DNA of 64,000 bases, from NCBI RefSeq assembly GCF_001618865.1, contig NZ_CP015136.1, forward strand, positions 5,305,001 to 5,369,000, read 5' to 3'. Below are positions 19,125 through 27,850 of the stretch, one piece after another (position 1 is the first letter of the stretch; the number at the start of each line of letters is the position of its first letter). The translations under genes were made by a program, and so were the position numbers. The notes beneath the pieces are model-generated. The model had not been told where the DNA came from. It searched no databases and saw only the letters and a program-made list of their open reading frames with translations. Origin of the DNA: Luteitalea pratensis (lineage in GTDB: Bacteria; Acidobacteriota; Vicinamibacteria; Vicinamibacterales; Vicinamibacteraceae).

Positions 19125-20416
19125 TACGCCTCGTGGGTCAACGTAACGACCGTCTCGACGTGCGCGGTGAGCGGGAACAGATCGAAGACGGTGAGGGTGT
19201 CGACGCGAAGTCCAGCGGCAGTCAGGACCTGCAGGTCACGCGCGAGCGTCGCCGGATCGCACGATACGTAGATCACCCGTCGTGGCGAGGCCGCAGCAAT
19301 CGCGGCGGATACGACCGGCGAGAGGCCGGTGCGTGGGGGATCGAGAATCACGCACGCGTTGGCGAGCCGTGCCGCCTCCTCGCCCGCGAACGTCTCGACA
19401 TCTCCCCGCACCGCGCGCACCCGACCGCCGTACGGCAGCGCATTGGCCACCAGATCTTCGGCGCTCACGGCGTCACCCTCGACTGCCGTCACCGATGCGA
19501 CCCCTGCCGCAGCGGCGGCGATGCCGAAGAGGCCAACACCTGCATACAGGTCGACGACGGGCGTGTCGGCCGGGACGGCGGCCAGCACATGCGCCACGAG
19601 GCGTGGCAGCAATGAACGGTTGCCCTGGAAGAACGCTGCCGCGTGACGCAGGAGTCCGGCGTCATCCGAGGCACCGGACACACCGAGTGCCTGCAATGAC
19701 TCACGCAGCCAGGGATATCCGTGCAGCACGGTGGGGTGCCGCGAAGACACGAGGCCGGCGCTCACGCCCGTGCAGTCTGGCGGCGGTTGAGCCACCCAGA
19801 CCTCGCCATGCCGCGGCAGCGGACGCGACAGCTCGAGATGCATGGCCTGCTGGTCGCCACGCACCGTCTGCGAGACGACGACCGCCTCGACGGCGCGCGA
19901 CAGTTCAGGCCGCAGGCGCGTCATCGTGTCCTGCGCGAGTGCGATCAACCCTGCGGCGAGTTGGCCCGATGGCGCGGGATCGCACAGCGAATGTGTCCCC
20001 TCGCGGTAGAACCCGACGTGCGCGCCGTGCGCATGCAAGCGTGCCCGCAATCGCCACTCCCGTGAGGGCGAGCCAACGGCATCGATCGCCGGCAGCCCAC
20101 GCAGGCGCCCGATGCGGCCGAGCGCATCCTCGACGATGGCGCGTTTCAGCGCGAGTTGGCGGTCGTAGGCCACGTGCGCGAACGCGAGGCCGCCGCACTG
20201 CGGATCGAGGCTCGGTACGACGCGGTCGGGAGAGGCCTCCTCGACGTCGACCACGCGCGCGAAGGCCACGCCCTTGCCCGATCGTTCCATGGCCACGCGC
20301 ACCCGCTCACCCGGGATGCCGCCGCTCACCAGGACGACGCGTCCATCGAGCCGCGCGAGTGATCGACCGCCGGCCACGGGCTTCTCCAGTGTCAGCACGA
20401 ATGTGTCGTCAACCAT
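19124..20416 (-). CDS. rlmD: RlmD/RumA-like 23S rRNA (uracil-5-)-methyltransferase
   Basis: 430 residues from ATG 20416 (MVDDTFVLTLEKPV). An N-terminal TRAM-like OB domain covers about 1-60 and a C-terminal SAM-dependent domain carries DLYAGVGLFGIAAAA, LDPPRTGLSP and the nucleophile YVSCDPATLARDL. The 4Fe-4S cluster motif of RlmD (CxxxxxCGGC) is reduced to PQCGGLAFAH with one Cys, so the cluster is probably absent, as in RlmCD-like relatives. The target uracil is therefore uncertain. It overlaps the upstream hypothetical gene by 8 nt and is last in the valS-nadC-birA operon. Confidence 0.85.
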   Translation of the reverse strand: MVDDTFVLTLEKPVAGGRSLARLDGRVVLVSGGIPGERVRVAMERSGKGVAFARVVDVEEASPDRVVPSLDPQCGGLAFAHVAYDRQLALKRAIVEDALGRIGRLRGLPAIDAVGSPSREWRLRARLHAHGAHVGFYREGTHSLCDPAPSGQLAAGLIALAQDTMTRLRPELSRAVEAVVVSQTVRGDQQAMHLELSRPLPRHGEVWVAQPPPDCTGVSAGLVSSRHPTVLHGYPWLRESLQALGVSGASDDAGLLRHAAAFFQGNRSLLPRLVAHVLAAVPADTPVVDLYAGVGLFGIAAAAAGVASVTAVEGDAVSAEDLVANALPYGGRVRAVRGDVETFAGEEAARLANACVILDPPRTGLSPVVSAAIAAASPRRVIYVSCDPATLARDLQVLTAAGLRVDTLTVFDLFPLTAHVETVVTLTHEA

Positions 20417-21155
20417 CGAGGCGCACCTGAGGCAGGGAGAAGTGCCGGCGCGCGAGCTCCCCGGAGAGGGCGTCCTCGGCATCGCGGAAGGCATTGGCTG
20501 GCATCTGGGCGCGGTAAGGCGAGAGCTCGCCGCGCACCTGCTCGAGCAGTTCCTGGCGCCGTGCCTCCGGAAGGCTCGACCTCGCCGCCTGCGTCAGCGT
20601 GTGTTCGATCGTCACGAGACGCTCGATGATCCTGGTTCGCGCCTCGCCTCGCGCGCCACGCGACGCATCGAGACACGCGTCGACGACGCTGATAGTGGCG
20701 GCAACGGCCTCGCTCAGCGCCGACGGCAGCGCGCTGGTGGCAGTGACGGCGGACAGCCGCACGAGGACACGCTCGAGATGCTTCGGCAACGACGGCAGGC
20801 GCGACGTGGTGACTTCGGGCACTGCGGGCGTGGTCGCCATGCTCGTGGCGGCGTGGACGCCGACGGCCCGTCGCCACTGGTCGGCCGCGTCACGCACGTC
20901 TGCCTCGCAGAACTCGATCCGGACCGGGCGGCGGCGTGGCCCCTTCGCGGTGAGCCGCGCGACGGTGCGATCGACACCGTGCAGCACGATCCGCAGCGGC
21001 ATGCCGTCTTTCGCCCAGCCCGCGACGAGTTCGAAGGCCGGTCCGACGATCCGCACGAGATGGCCACCGTTGACGCGACACAGGTGTGCCTCCACGGCAC
21101 GGCAGAACGCGCCGATGTCGGTCGCCGCCGGCGACGTCGCATCCGTCTCGTGCAT
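20409..21155 (-). CDS. Conserved hypothetical protein in the birA-rlmD operon
   Basis: 248 residues if started at ATG 21155, whose A is shared with the birA stop (TGATG). I do not recognise a named domain. Residues 10-90 form a compact block (AFCRAVEAHLCRVNGGHLVR, WAKDGMPLRIVLHGVDRTVA, RRRPVRIEFCEADVRDAADQ) that looks like a small helical domain. The rest is helical with a charged C-terminus. No signal or membrane span is present. Its place between birA and rlmD with overlaps on both sides implies constant co-expression. It may be a lineage-specific accessory protein. Confidence 0.65.
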   Translation of the reverse strand: MHETDATSPAATDIGAFCRAVEAHLCRVNGGHLVRIVGPAFELVAGWAKDGMPLRIVLHGVDRTVARLTAKGPRRRPVRIEFCEADVRDAADQWRRAVGVHAATSMATTPAVPEVTTSRLPSLPKHLERVLVRLSAVTATSALPSALSEAVAATISVVDACLDASRGARGEARTRIIERLVTIEHTLTQAARSSLPEARRQELLEQVRGELSPYRAQMPANAFRDAEDALSGELARRHFSLPQVRLDG

Positions 21156-22162
21156 CAGGCCTCTCGATCCTCCAGGTGCCATTCGATCTCGCCGCCATGA
21201 ACGGTGACGTGGGCGCCGCCGTCCAGTCGCACGCGCAGAGCACCGGTGTCGTCGATGCCTGCCGCCCGTCCGCGCCGCGTTTCGCCAAGGGCATGCCAGC
21301 GCACTGCCGTGCCCTCGACCGACGGCGCATGCCGGCGCCAGCGCGTGCGCACGTCCTCGACCGCATCACGGGTCAGCAAGTCGACGCCGCGACGCAGGTG
21401 CCTGAGCACGGCACTCACGAGCGACGACAGCGTGGCAGGCGTGATGACGCCGGTGGGCATCAGGTCGTCGAGGGTGATCATGCGCGCGGCGATGTCAGCC
21501 GGCGCCTCGCAACGGTGCAGGTTCACGCCGATGCCGAGGACGACGGTCCTGAGCGTACCGCCTTCGCTGGCGCCCTCCGCGAGGATACCCCCCAGCTTGC
21601 GCCAGGGAGGACCGGCAAGCGATGCATGATCGTCGTCAGGCCGGGTTCGGAGAACCGGCCCTACCGTCTCATGCACGAATGCTGGCGTGGCGCCACGCAC
21701 TGCACCGTTCGAAGGCCGAAGGCCGACGGCCGACGGCCGCCCCCGGCGCACCATGATGTCGTTGGGCCATTTCAGCTCGGTGGCCGGCGACTGACAGACG
21801 TCGCCGATGGCCGAGACGACAGCGACACCGGCCATCAGCGTGACGAGCGTCGAGGCAGGCGAGGCAGGGTCGGTGCGGACGGCGGTCCAACGATCGGGGC
21901 GCAGGAGCGTCGACAGATAGAGGCCACGTGCCGCCGGCGAGTGCCAGGCGGCACCGCGCCGGCCTCGTCCCGCGGTCTGTTCGCCCGCGATGACGGTGTA
22001 CCCCTCCGGTGCGCCGTCGAACGCGGCCCGTGCCACGTCGTCGTTGGTCGAGCCGGTGGTGGTGAGGACGGACACGTGCTGCCCGAACGCGCCTGCGTCC
22101 ACGCCGGCCGCCGCGACGCCGGTGCGTACAGCCGCGAGCCACGTGGCGAGGTCGGTGCTCAC
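21155..22162 (-). CDS. birA: Biotin--[acetyl-CoA carboxylase] ligase with an internal insertion
   Basis: 335 residues from GTG 22162 (GTGA overlap with nadC). There is no N-terminal DNA-binding domain, so it is a monofunctional ligase. Motifs: TTTGSTNDDVARAA, the biotinoyl-AMP loop QTAGRGRRGAAWHS, ELKWPNDIMV, KLGGILAE and GIGVNLHR, plus a C-terminal SH3-like cap. Normally the strand ending PNDIMV is joined to GRKLGG by a few residues. Here about 45 residues (143-187) are inserted, encoded by 21602-21736, which is made of the spacer-type repeats. The insertion keeps the frame and lies in a surface loop, so activity may be retained. Confidence 0.9.
   Translation of the reverse strand: MSTDLATWLAAVRTGVAAAGVDAGAFGQHVSVLTTTGSTNDDVARAAFDGAPEGYTVIAGEQTAGRGRRGAAWHSPAARGLYLSTLLRPDRWTAVRTDPASPASTLVTLMAGVAVVSAIGDVCQSPATELKWPNDIMVRRGRPSAVGLRPSNGAVRGATPAFVHETVGPVLRTRPDDDHASLAGPPWRKLGGILAEGASEGGTLRTVVLGIGVNLHRCEAPADIAARMITLDDLMPTGVITPATLSSLVSAVLRHLRRGVDLLTRDAVEDVRTRWRRHAPSVEGTAVRWHALGETRRGRAAGIDDTGALRVRLDGGAHVTVHGGEIEWHLEDREA
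21602..21736. repeat. Spacer-type repeat sequence inside birA
   Basis: On the plus strand the palindrome GGTTC-GGA-GAACC with flanking CCCTACC (21639-21665) matches the repeat at 8552, 28331 and 63448. A heptad array AGGCCGA, AGGCCGA, CGGCCGA, CGGCCGC (21706-21740) matches the GGCCTTC/GGCCATC arrays at 28266 and 61184. Together they account for most of the extra 135 bp (45 codons). Confidence 0.75.
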
Positions 22163-23016
22163 GGAGGCGGCGTGATCTTGAAGCTCAGATCCACCGCCGG
22201 CGCCGAGTGCGTGAGGGCGCCAACCGAGACGAAGTCCGCACCGGTTGCGGCAATGCCCGGGATGCGGTCGAGGGTGACACCTCCCGACACTTCGATCTGC
22301 GCGCGCCCCTTCGCCCGGCGCACGGCCTCGGCAAGCGTGGCGAGGTCCATGTTGTCGGCGAGGATGCGCGAGGCTCCGGCGCCAAGTGCGACGTCGAGTT
22401 CCTCGAGGCTGCGGACCTCTACCTCGACAATCATGTCCACGGCAGCCTCCCGCATGCGTCGCAGGGCTTCGACCACGCCCCCTGCCAGCGCGATGTGGTT
22501 GTCCTTGATCAGGATGCCGTCGTCGAGCGCGAAGCGGTGATTGGTCCCGCCGCCGGCACGCACCGCGTACTTCTCGAGGACCCGCAGCGTCGGCGTGGTC
22601 TTGCGCGTGTCGAGGATGATGAGCGACGAGCCACTGGCCGCGCCCACGTAGTGGCGTGTCAGCGTGGCGATGCCGGACAGGCGCTGCATGATGTTCAACG
22701 CGGTGCGCTCGGCAGTCAGCAACGCCCGCGCCCTCCCGGTGACCTCGGCCACGAGGGTGCCCGCCGGACACAAGTCGCCATCCTCACGGTGACGCACCAT
22801 CGTCGAGGTCGGGTCGAGTTGCAGGAACGCTTCCTCGGCAACATCAAGGCCGGCGATGACGCAGTCCTGCTTGGCGAGCAGGCGCCCGTATCCCGGTTGC
22901 CCGTCCTCGATCGTGCCTTCGGTCGTGGCATCGCCCCAGCCCATGTCCTCGGCCAGGGCCCGTCGCACCAGTTCGCGGTACAGCGCCTTGTCGAGCGGCA
23001 TCAGCGGGACGTTCAC
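22159..23016 (-). CDS. nadC: Nicotinate-nucleotide pyrophosphorylase (quinolinate phosphoribosyltransferase)
   Basis: 285 residues from GTG 23016, which overlaps the valS stop (GTGA) and has GAGG 7 nt upstream; ATG 23001 is an alternative. Motifs: EDMGWGDATTEG, the active-site TAERTALNIMQRLSGIAT, DTRKTTPTLRVLEKYAV, GGGTNHRFALDDGILIKDNH and the C-terminal EVSGGVTLDRI. It converts quinolinate and PRPP to nicotinate mononucleotide in de novo NAD synthesis. nadA and nadB are not in the window. Confidence 0.96.
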   Translation of the reverse strand: MNVPLMPLDKALYRELVRRALAEDMGWGDATTEGTIEDGQPGYGRLLAKQDCVIAGLDVAEEAFLQLDPTSTMVRHREDGDLCPAGTLVAEVTGRARALLTAERTALNIMQRLSGIATLTRHYVGAASGSSLIILDTRKTTPTLRVLEKYAVRAGGGTNHRFALDDGILIKDNHIALAGGVVEALRRMREAAVDMIVEVEVRSLEELDVALGAGASRILADNMDLATLAEAVRRAKGRAQIEVSGGVTLDRIPGIAATGADFVSVGALTHSAPAVDLSFKITPPP

Positions 23017-25619
23017 GCCCGGACCTCGGGTGCCGGCTCGAGTTCGCCGAGCTCGATCGTGGCGGCACGGGCCTCGCCCTCCGAGGTGCGGACACGCTGG
23101 ACGAACCCTGACGCAGCCACGTCCGCACGAGCGGCCTCGAAGCAGGCCAGGTCCGCGGCCGGCGCGGTCACGTGGAAGTCGACGACCGGCGTGCGCAGCG
23201 GCTTCTTCGCTTCCGACTTCGTTCGCCGGATTTCGCCAAGTGCCCACGACGCCATGGCGAGCGCATCGTCTCCGGCGGCATCACCGGCACCGTCGATGGC
23301 GGCGAGCACCTCGGCAGCGGTCGGCCACGTCGCCCGATGCACCGAACCTTCCTTCCACCACGACCACACTTCCTCGGTCACGTACGGCAGGAAGGGCGCG
23401 AACAGGCGCAGCAGCGTCTGCAGCGTGACGACCATCGCGGCGTTGGCCGAGCCCGCGCCATCCACGCCGAGATCCCCGTAGCGGCGTGCCTTCACCAACT
23501 CCAGGTAGTTGTCGCAGAAATCCCAGAAGAACTGCTCGGTCCGCTCCAGCGCCCGGGTGTAGTTGTACTCCTCGAGGTCGGCGGTGGTGTCGGTCACGAG
23601 TGTCGCGAGCCGGGTCACCAGTCCGCGGTCGACCGGCGCGGTCACCGCGCCAATCGGCTCGGTCCGCGCGAGTGCGAACTTTGCGGCGTTGAGCAGCTTA
23701 ATCGCGAGGCGACGGCCGACCCGCATCTGCCCGGTGTCGAACGCGGTGTCCGCGCCGGGACGGCCGCTGGCCGCCCAGTAGCGGACGGCGTCCGATCCGT
23801 GCTCCTCGAGCAAGCCCATGGGCGTCACGACGTTGCCCTTGGACTTGGACATCTTCTTGCGGTCGGGATCCAGCACCCAGCCGGAGATCGAGGCGTGTTT
23901 CCACGGCAGCGCATCGTGCTCGAGGTGAGCACGCAGCACCGTCGAGAACAGCCACGTGCGGATGATGTCGTGCGCCTGCGGCCGCAGGTCGAGCGGGAAG
24001 ACGCGGCCGAAGAAGTTCGCGTCCTCACCCCACTGGCCGACGATCTGCGGCGTCAGTGACGACGTCGCCCAGGTGTCCATCACGTCGGGGTCGCCCACGA
24101 ACCCGCCCGGCACGCCGCGCTGCCCGGCCTCGTAGCCGGCAGGGACGTCCGTAGAGGGATCCATCGGTAGCTGCGCCTCGTCTGCCAGCAGTGGCTCGTC
24201 GTAGCGCACGGTGCCGTCTTCCGCAATCGGGTACCACACCGGGAACGGCACGCCGAAGAAGCGCTGACGGGACACGCACCAGTCGCCGTTGAGGCCTTCC
24301 ACCCAGTTCTCGAACCGCGCGCGCATGTAGGCCGGGTGCCACTCGAGCGTGCGTCCGCGCGCGATCAACGCCTCGCGCTGATTCATCGTGCGGATGAACC
24401 ATTGGCGGCTGGTGACGATCTCGAGCGGGCGATCGCCTTTCTCGTAGAACTTCACCGCGTGCGTGATCGGCCGTGGATCGCCATCGAGATCGCCCGACTC
24501 CTTGAGCTGCTCGACGACCCGGGTGCGTGCCTGCGACGCACCTCGGCCGACCAGCGGCGCGTACGCCTGCTCGGCGCGCGCCGGGTCGATCGACGGCCAC
24601 GTGTCGCCGCCGAACATGATTGGGCGCAAGGTGCCGTTGGTCTCGATGATGGAGCGCACCGGGAGGTTCAGCTCACGCCACCAGATGACGTCGGTCAGGT
24701 CGCCGAACGTGCAGATCATCGCGATGCCGGTGCCCTTCTCGGGATCGGCGAGGTGATGTGGGCGGATCGGTACCTTGACGCCGAACAGCGGCGTCACGAC
24801 CTCGGTGCCGAACAGCGGCTGGTACCGGGCATCGTCGGGATGGGCGACGAGCGCGACGCAGGCCGGAATCAGTTCGGGGCGCGTGGTGTCGATCTCGACG
24901 AAGCCCTGGCCGTCGGCGCGGGCGAAGCGGATCTTGTGGTACGCGCCCGGCATCTCGCGGTCCTCGAGTTCGGCCTGGGCGACAGCCGTCCGGAAGTCCA
25001 CGTCCCACAGCGTCGGCGCTTCGAGCTGGTACGCCTGGCCCCTGGCAAGCAGGCGGAGGAACGCCAACTGCGAGATCTTCTGGGCGCGCTTGCCGATGGT
25101 CGCGTAGGTCATCGACCAGTCGATCGAGAGACCGAGGTACTTCCAGAGGTGCTCGAACGCCTGTTCGTCCTGCTCGGTGAGGCGCGTGCACAATTCGATG
25201 AAGTTCGGGCGCGACACCGAGATCGGCTGCTTGCCCGGCGTCGCCGGCGGCTCGAACCCTGGGTCGTACGGCAGCGACGGATCGCATCGCACGCCGAAGT
25301 AGTTCTGCACCCGGCGCTCGGTCGGCAGGCCGTTGTCGTCCCATCCCATCGGGTAGCAGACGGCGAAGCCGCGCATCCGCTTGTAGCGCGCGATGACGTC
25401 GGTGTGCGTGTAGGAAAAGACGTGCCCCACATGGAGCGAGCCGCTCACGGTGGGCGGTGGCGTGTCGATGCTGTAGACCTCGTCACGCGGCCGCGTCCGG
25501 TCGAACCGGTAGACGGCGTCGGCATCCCAGCGGGGCTGCCATTTCGCTTCGAGGCCCTCGAGGGCCGGCTTCTCAGGAACGTTGTAGGACGGGGACGGAC
25601 TCGACGCCTCGGACATCAC
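23013..25619 (-). CDS. valS: Valyl-tRNA synthetase
   Basis: An 868-residue class Ia synthetase. The HIGH motif is SGSLHVGHVFSYTHTD near residue 60. The GWDDNGLPTERRVQNYFGV block is followed by a CP1 editing domain. The KMSKS loop is KKMSKSKGNVVTP near 590, followed by the anticodon-binding helical bundle. Length fits the shorter, actinobacterial-like ValS type. It is first in a five-gene overlapping series (valS-nadC-birA-hypothetical-rlmD). Confidence 0.96.
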   Translation of the reverse strand: MMSEASSPSPSYNVPEKPALEGLEAKWQPRWDADAVYRFDRTRPRDEVYSIDTPPPTVSGSLHVGHVFSYTHTDVIARYKRMRGFAVCYPMGWDDNGLPTERRVQNYFGVRCDPSLPYDPGFEPPATPGKQPISVSRPNFIELCTRLTEQDEQAFEHLWKYLGLSIDWSMTYATIGKRAQKISQLAFLRLLARGQAYQLEAPTLWDVDFRTAVAQAELEDREMPGAYHKIRFARADGQGFVEIDTTRPELIPACVALVAHPDDARYQPLFGTEVVTPLFGVKVPIRPHHLADPEKGTGIAMICTFGDLTDVIWWRELNLPVRSIIETNGTLRPIMFGGDTWPSIDPARAEQAYAPLVGRGASQARTRVVEQLKESGDLDGDPRPITHAVKFYEKGDRPLEIVTSRQWFIRTMNQREALIARGRTLEWHPAYMRARFENWVEGLNGDWCVSRQRFFGVPFPVWYPIAEDGTVRYDEPLLADEAQLPMDPSTDVPAGYEAGQRGVPGGFVGDPDVMDTWATSSLTPQIVGQWGEDANFFGRVFPLDLRPQAHDIIRTWLFSTVLRAHLEHDALPWKHASISGWVLDPDRKKMSKSKGNVVTPMGLLEEHGSDAVRYWAASGRPGADTAFDTGQMRVGRRLAIKLLNAAKFALARTEPIGAVTAPVDRGLVTRLATLVTDTTADLEEYNYTRALERTEQFFWDFCDNYLELVKARRYGDLGVDGAGSANAAMVVTLQTLLRLFAPFLPYVTEEVWSWWKEGSVHRATWPTAAEVLAAIDGAGDAAGDDALAMASWALGEIRRTKSEAKKPLRTPVVDFHVTAPAADLACFEAARADVAASGFVQRVRTSEGEARAATIELGELEPAPEVRA

Positions 25620-25654
25620 CCGATGATCGTAGGGGGTGGCTCGCTCGCTCGCAA

Positions 25655-25838
25655 GAGGGAGGCGCTTCGCAAGGAGAAAGGGCGAAAAGGGCCAAAAGAC
25701 AGAATCGAAGGAGAAAGGCGGAAGGACTTGAAGGTCTTGTTGACCTTTCAGGATTGAAGGCCGGCTTCCGTGGCTTTAGCCGTTGTCCTTCGATTCTGCC
25801 TTTCCGCCCTTTTCGCCCTTTTCGCCCTTTTTACCTTT
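25655..25838. repeat. Long purine/pyrimidine inverted repeat between valS and the response regulator
   Basis: The left arm has units like AGAAAGGGCGAAAAGG, GCCAAAAGAC, AGAATCGAAGGAG. The right arm has TCCTTCGATTCTG, CCTTTCCGCC and CTTTTCGCC three times. The arms pair over about 45 bp around a loop of about 60 nt. It is the only large gene-free structure before the valS start and immediately follows the response-regulator stop on the minus strand. Confidence 0.75.
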
Positions 25839-26696
25839 TTAGCGCCCGGCCTTGATGCGCTCGATTTCCTCGGAGATCAGCCGCTCGGCCACCTCGAGCA
25901 CCCGCGCCGTGACCTCCTCGCGCAGGACCTTGTCGGTCAGCCTGGCCACGACGCGACGGGCAATCTCCTCGATCACCGCGTCGGGAATGCTGGCTCCTGA
26001 CAGCGTCATGGCCGTGGGGACCACCGGCGCCAGCCCTTCTCCACGTTCCGCGGCGAGGATGGCGGCAAAGGCACTGGCGAGGGAACCGGGGCCGACCGGA
26101 TTGACGTCTGCCGGGGCCGGTACCGGCTCGACGACCGGGACAGGCGCCGCCGGTGCCGGTGCCTCGACGCGGGCCAGGGTAGCGCGTCCCTGCCGCGCCG
26201 CCAGGTGCTGATCGAGGCGCGAGGCGTAAGTGTCGAGACCGGGCGCGAGCGTCACGGCGCTCTCGGCAGCCGGAACGGAGGCACCGGGACGTGGCGGCGC
26301 GAACTCGCCGAGCGATTCGCCCCGTTCTCCACCGAGCATCCGCTTAACCAGCGAGACGACCTGTTGCGGCTCGAACGGCTTGACGAGGACCGCGTCGGCC
26401 TGGCAGGCCTCGGCGCGGCGGTCGTCGATGGGCTCGAAGGCGCCCGTCATCAGCACCACGGGCACCTGGGAGAGCGATGACTGCCCCCGGACCCACGAGG
26501 CGACGTCGTAGCCATCGCGGGCCGGCATGGTGGTGTCGGCGAGGATGACGTCAGGCTTGTGGCCTGCGCCGAGGTAGCCCACCACCTCGTCGCCGTCGCT
26601 GAACGAGACGACCTTGAAGCCCTCGTCGGCGAAGGTCAGCTCGATCACGCGCTGGACCGTGACACTGTCATCGGCCAGCAACAGCGTGTAATTCAT
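25839..26696 (-). CDS. Response regulator with receiver domain and helical tail
   Basis: 285 residues. The receiver domain (1-122) has acidic pocket D9-D10 (LLADDSV), phospho-acceptor D54 (ILADTTMPARDGYDV), the switch Thr in VVLMTGAF and the conserved Lys in VLVKPFEP. No DNA-binding output is present. Residues 125-235 are an Ala/Pro-rich linker, and the last 50 residues are an amphipathic helix (IARRVVARLTDKVLREEVTA), a layout seen in some polarity or motility regulators. No histidine kinase is near. The start is supported by a leaderless promoter. Confidence 0.85.
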   Translation of the reverse strand: MNYTLLLADDSVTVQRVIELTFADEGFKVVSFSDGDEVVGYLGAGHKPDVILADTTMPARDGYDVASWVRGQSSLSQVPVVLMTGAFEPIDDRRAEACQADAVLVKPFEPQQVVSLVKRMLGGERGESLGEFAPPRPGASVPAAESAVTLAPGLDTYASRLDQHLAARQGRATLARVEAPAPAAPVPVVEPVPAPADVNPVGPGSLASAFAAILAAERGEGLAPVVPTAMTLSGASIPDAVIEEIARRVVARLTDKVLREEVTARVLEVAERLISEEIERIKAGR

Positions 26697-26702
26697 CCCG
26701 GC

Positions 26703-26731
26703 AGCGTAGCCACCCGGTCACGACCCGTCAA
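26703..26731 (-). promoter_or_regulatory. Leaderless promoter of the response-regulator gene
   Basis: Minus strand TTGACG (26731-26726), 17-bp spacer, TACGCT (26708-26703), then only 6 nt to the ATG at 26696. Transcription should start on the start codon. No Shine-Dalgarno is present. Confidence 0.7.
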
Positions 26732-26760
26732 GCACGACACCGATCTGCGCCGCCGAATCG

Positions 26761-26789
26761 TTCGCCAGGGCCTTCCCCGTCGTTATGCT
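26761..26789 (+). promoter_or_regulatory. Possible promoter of the cytochrome c gene
   Basis: TTCGCC, 17-bp spacer, TATGCT (26784-26789), with a leader of about 33 nt ending in GGGGAG 6 nt before the ATG at 26828. The -35 is weak. Confidence 0.35.
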
Positions 26790-26827
26790 CATCGGTTGCG
26801 CCCCTCTCGCGACCCTGGGGAGAATCG

Positions 26828-27823
26828 ATGCGGCTCGTGTTGAAGGTGATCGCCGTCGTCCTGGCCTGCGCTGTCGTGATCGGCGTCGGCGGCTACTCGT
26901 ACCTGTTGCTCGCGTACCCCAAGGTCGGCGCCGCGTCGGCCCTGCGCGTGGAGGCCACTCCCGAACGCGTCGCCCGCGGCAAGTACCTTTCCGATCACGT
27001 CGCGGGCTGCACCGAGTGCCACAGCCAGCGTGACTGGACACGGTATGCGGGGCCGGTCAAGCCGGAGACATATGGCGCTGGCGGCGAAGTGTGGGATGAA
27101 AGCATCGGTTTCCCGGGCCATCTCGTCTCCCGGAACATCACGCCGAGCGCCCTCGGGACCTGGTCCGACGGCGAAATCGTGCGAGCCTTCACCGAGGGCG
27201 TGGCGCGCGACGGCGCCCCGCTCTTCCCGCTGATGCCCTACACCGCGTACGGCCAGCACATGGCGCAGGAAGACGTCCAGGCTGTGGTTGCTTACGTGCG
27301 GACGCTCCCACCGCGTACACAGCAGATCGCCGAGCGCCGCCTGAAGTTTCCGCTCCCGCTCATCGTGCGGACCATGCCGGCAAAGGCGACCGCGCCGGCC
27401 ACACGGCCAGATCCGTCCGACCGCGTCGCCTATGGCGGCTACCTCGTCGAGCTCGCCGCGTGCGCGGAGTGCCATACCGCGGTGGACTCGCGGCGAGCGC
27501 CGATTGCCGGGATGCGACTCGCTGGCGGGCGCGAATTCCCACAGCCCAACGGCCTGATCGCGCGATCGGCGAACCTGACACCTGACGCGACGGGCACCGG
27601 CGGCTGGGCCGAGGCGCTGTTCATCGAGAAGTTCAAGGTGTACGAAGACGGTGCGGCTCACGTGCCGGTCAAGCCGACCGACTTCAATACGCCGATGCCC
27701 TGGGGGGCCTATTCGGGCATGACCCGTGAGGATCTCGGCGCGATTTTCGCGTACCTGCAGAGCCTGAAGCCGATCGTTCACCAGGTGGAGAAGGTGGGCC
27801 GCAAGGACGCCGCGACCAACTAG
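26828..27823 (+). CDS. Membrane-anchored dihaem cytochrome c
   Basis: 331 residues. An N-terminal membrane anchor spans about 4-32. Two c-type haem sites occur, CTECHS near residue 60 and CAECHT near 215, each opening a similar domain of about 130 residues. Distal Met candidates are in LFPLMPYTAY and FNTPMPWGAYSGM. The duplicated layout is that of the cytochrome subunits of alcohol/aldehyde or gluconate dehydrogenases, except that those usually have three haems. It has a good Shine-Dalgarno (GGGGAG). No dehydrogenase partner is adjacent. The CoxSLM enzyme at 34 kb lacks an obvious electron acceptor, but a link is speculative. Confidence 0.85.
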   Translation: MRLVLKVIAVVLACAVVIGVGGYSYLLLAYPKVGAASALRVEATPERVARGKYLSDHVAGCTECHSQRDWTRYAGPVKPETYGAGGEVWDESIGFPGHLVSRNITPSALGTWSDGEIVRAFTEGVARDGAPLFPLMPYTAYGQHMAQEDVQAVVAYVRTLPPRTQQIAERRLKFPLPLIVRTMPAKATAPATRPDPSDRVAYGGYLVELAACAECHTAVDSRRAPIAGMRLAGGREFPQPNGLIARSANLTPDATGTGGWAEALFIEKFKVYEDGAAHVPVKPTDFNTPMPWGAYSGMTREDLGAIFAYLQSLKPIVHQVEKVGRKDAATN

Positions 27824-27850
27824 GACGCGGCCATCGAGCGCGCCGCGGCG

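Noticed and set aside
21602-21736. Intein or self-splicing element in birA
   Set aside because: Only 45 codons long, with no splicing Cys/Ser-Asn pair or intein blocks; composition is that of spacer repeats.
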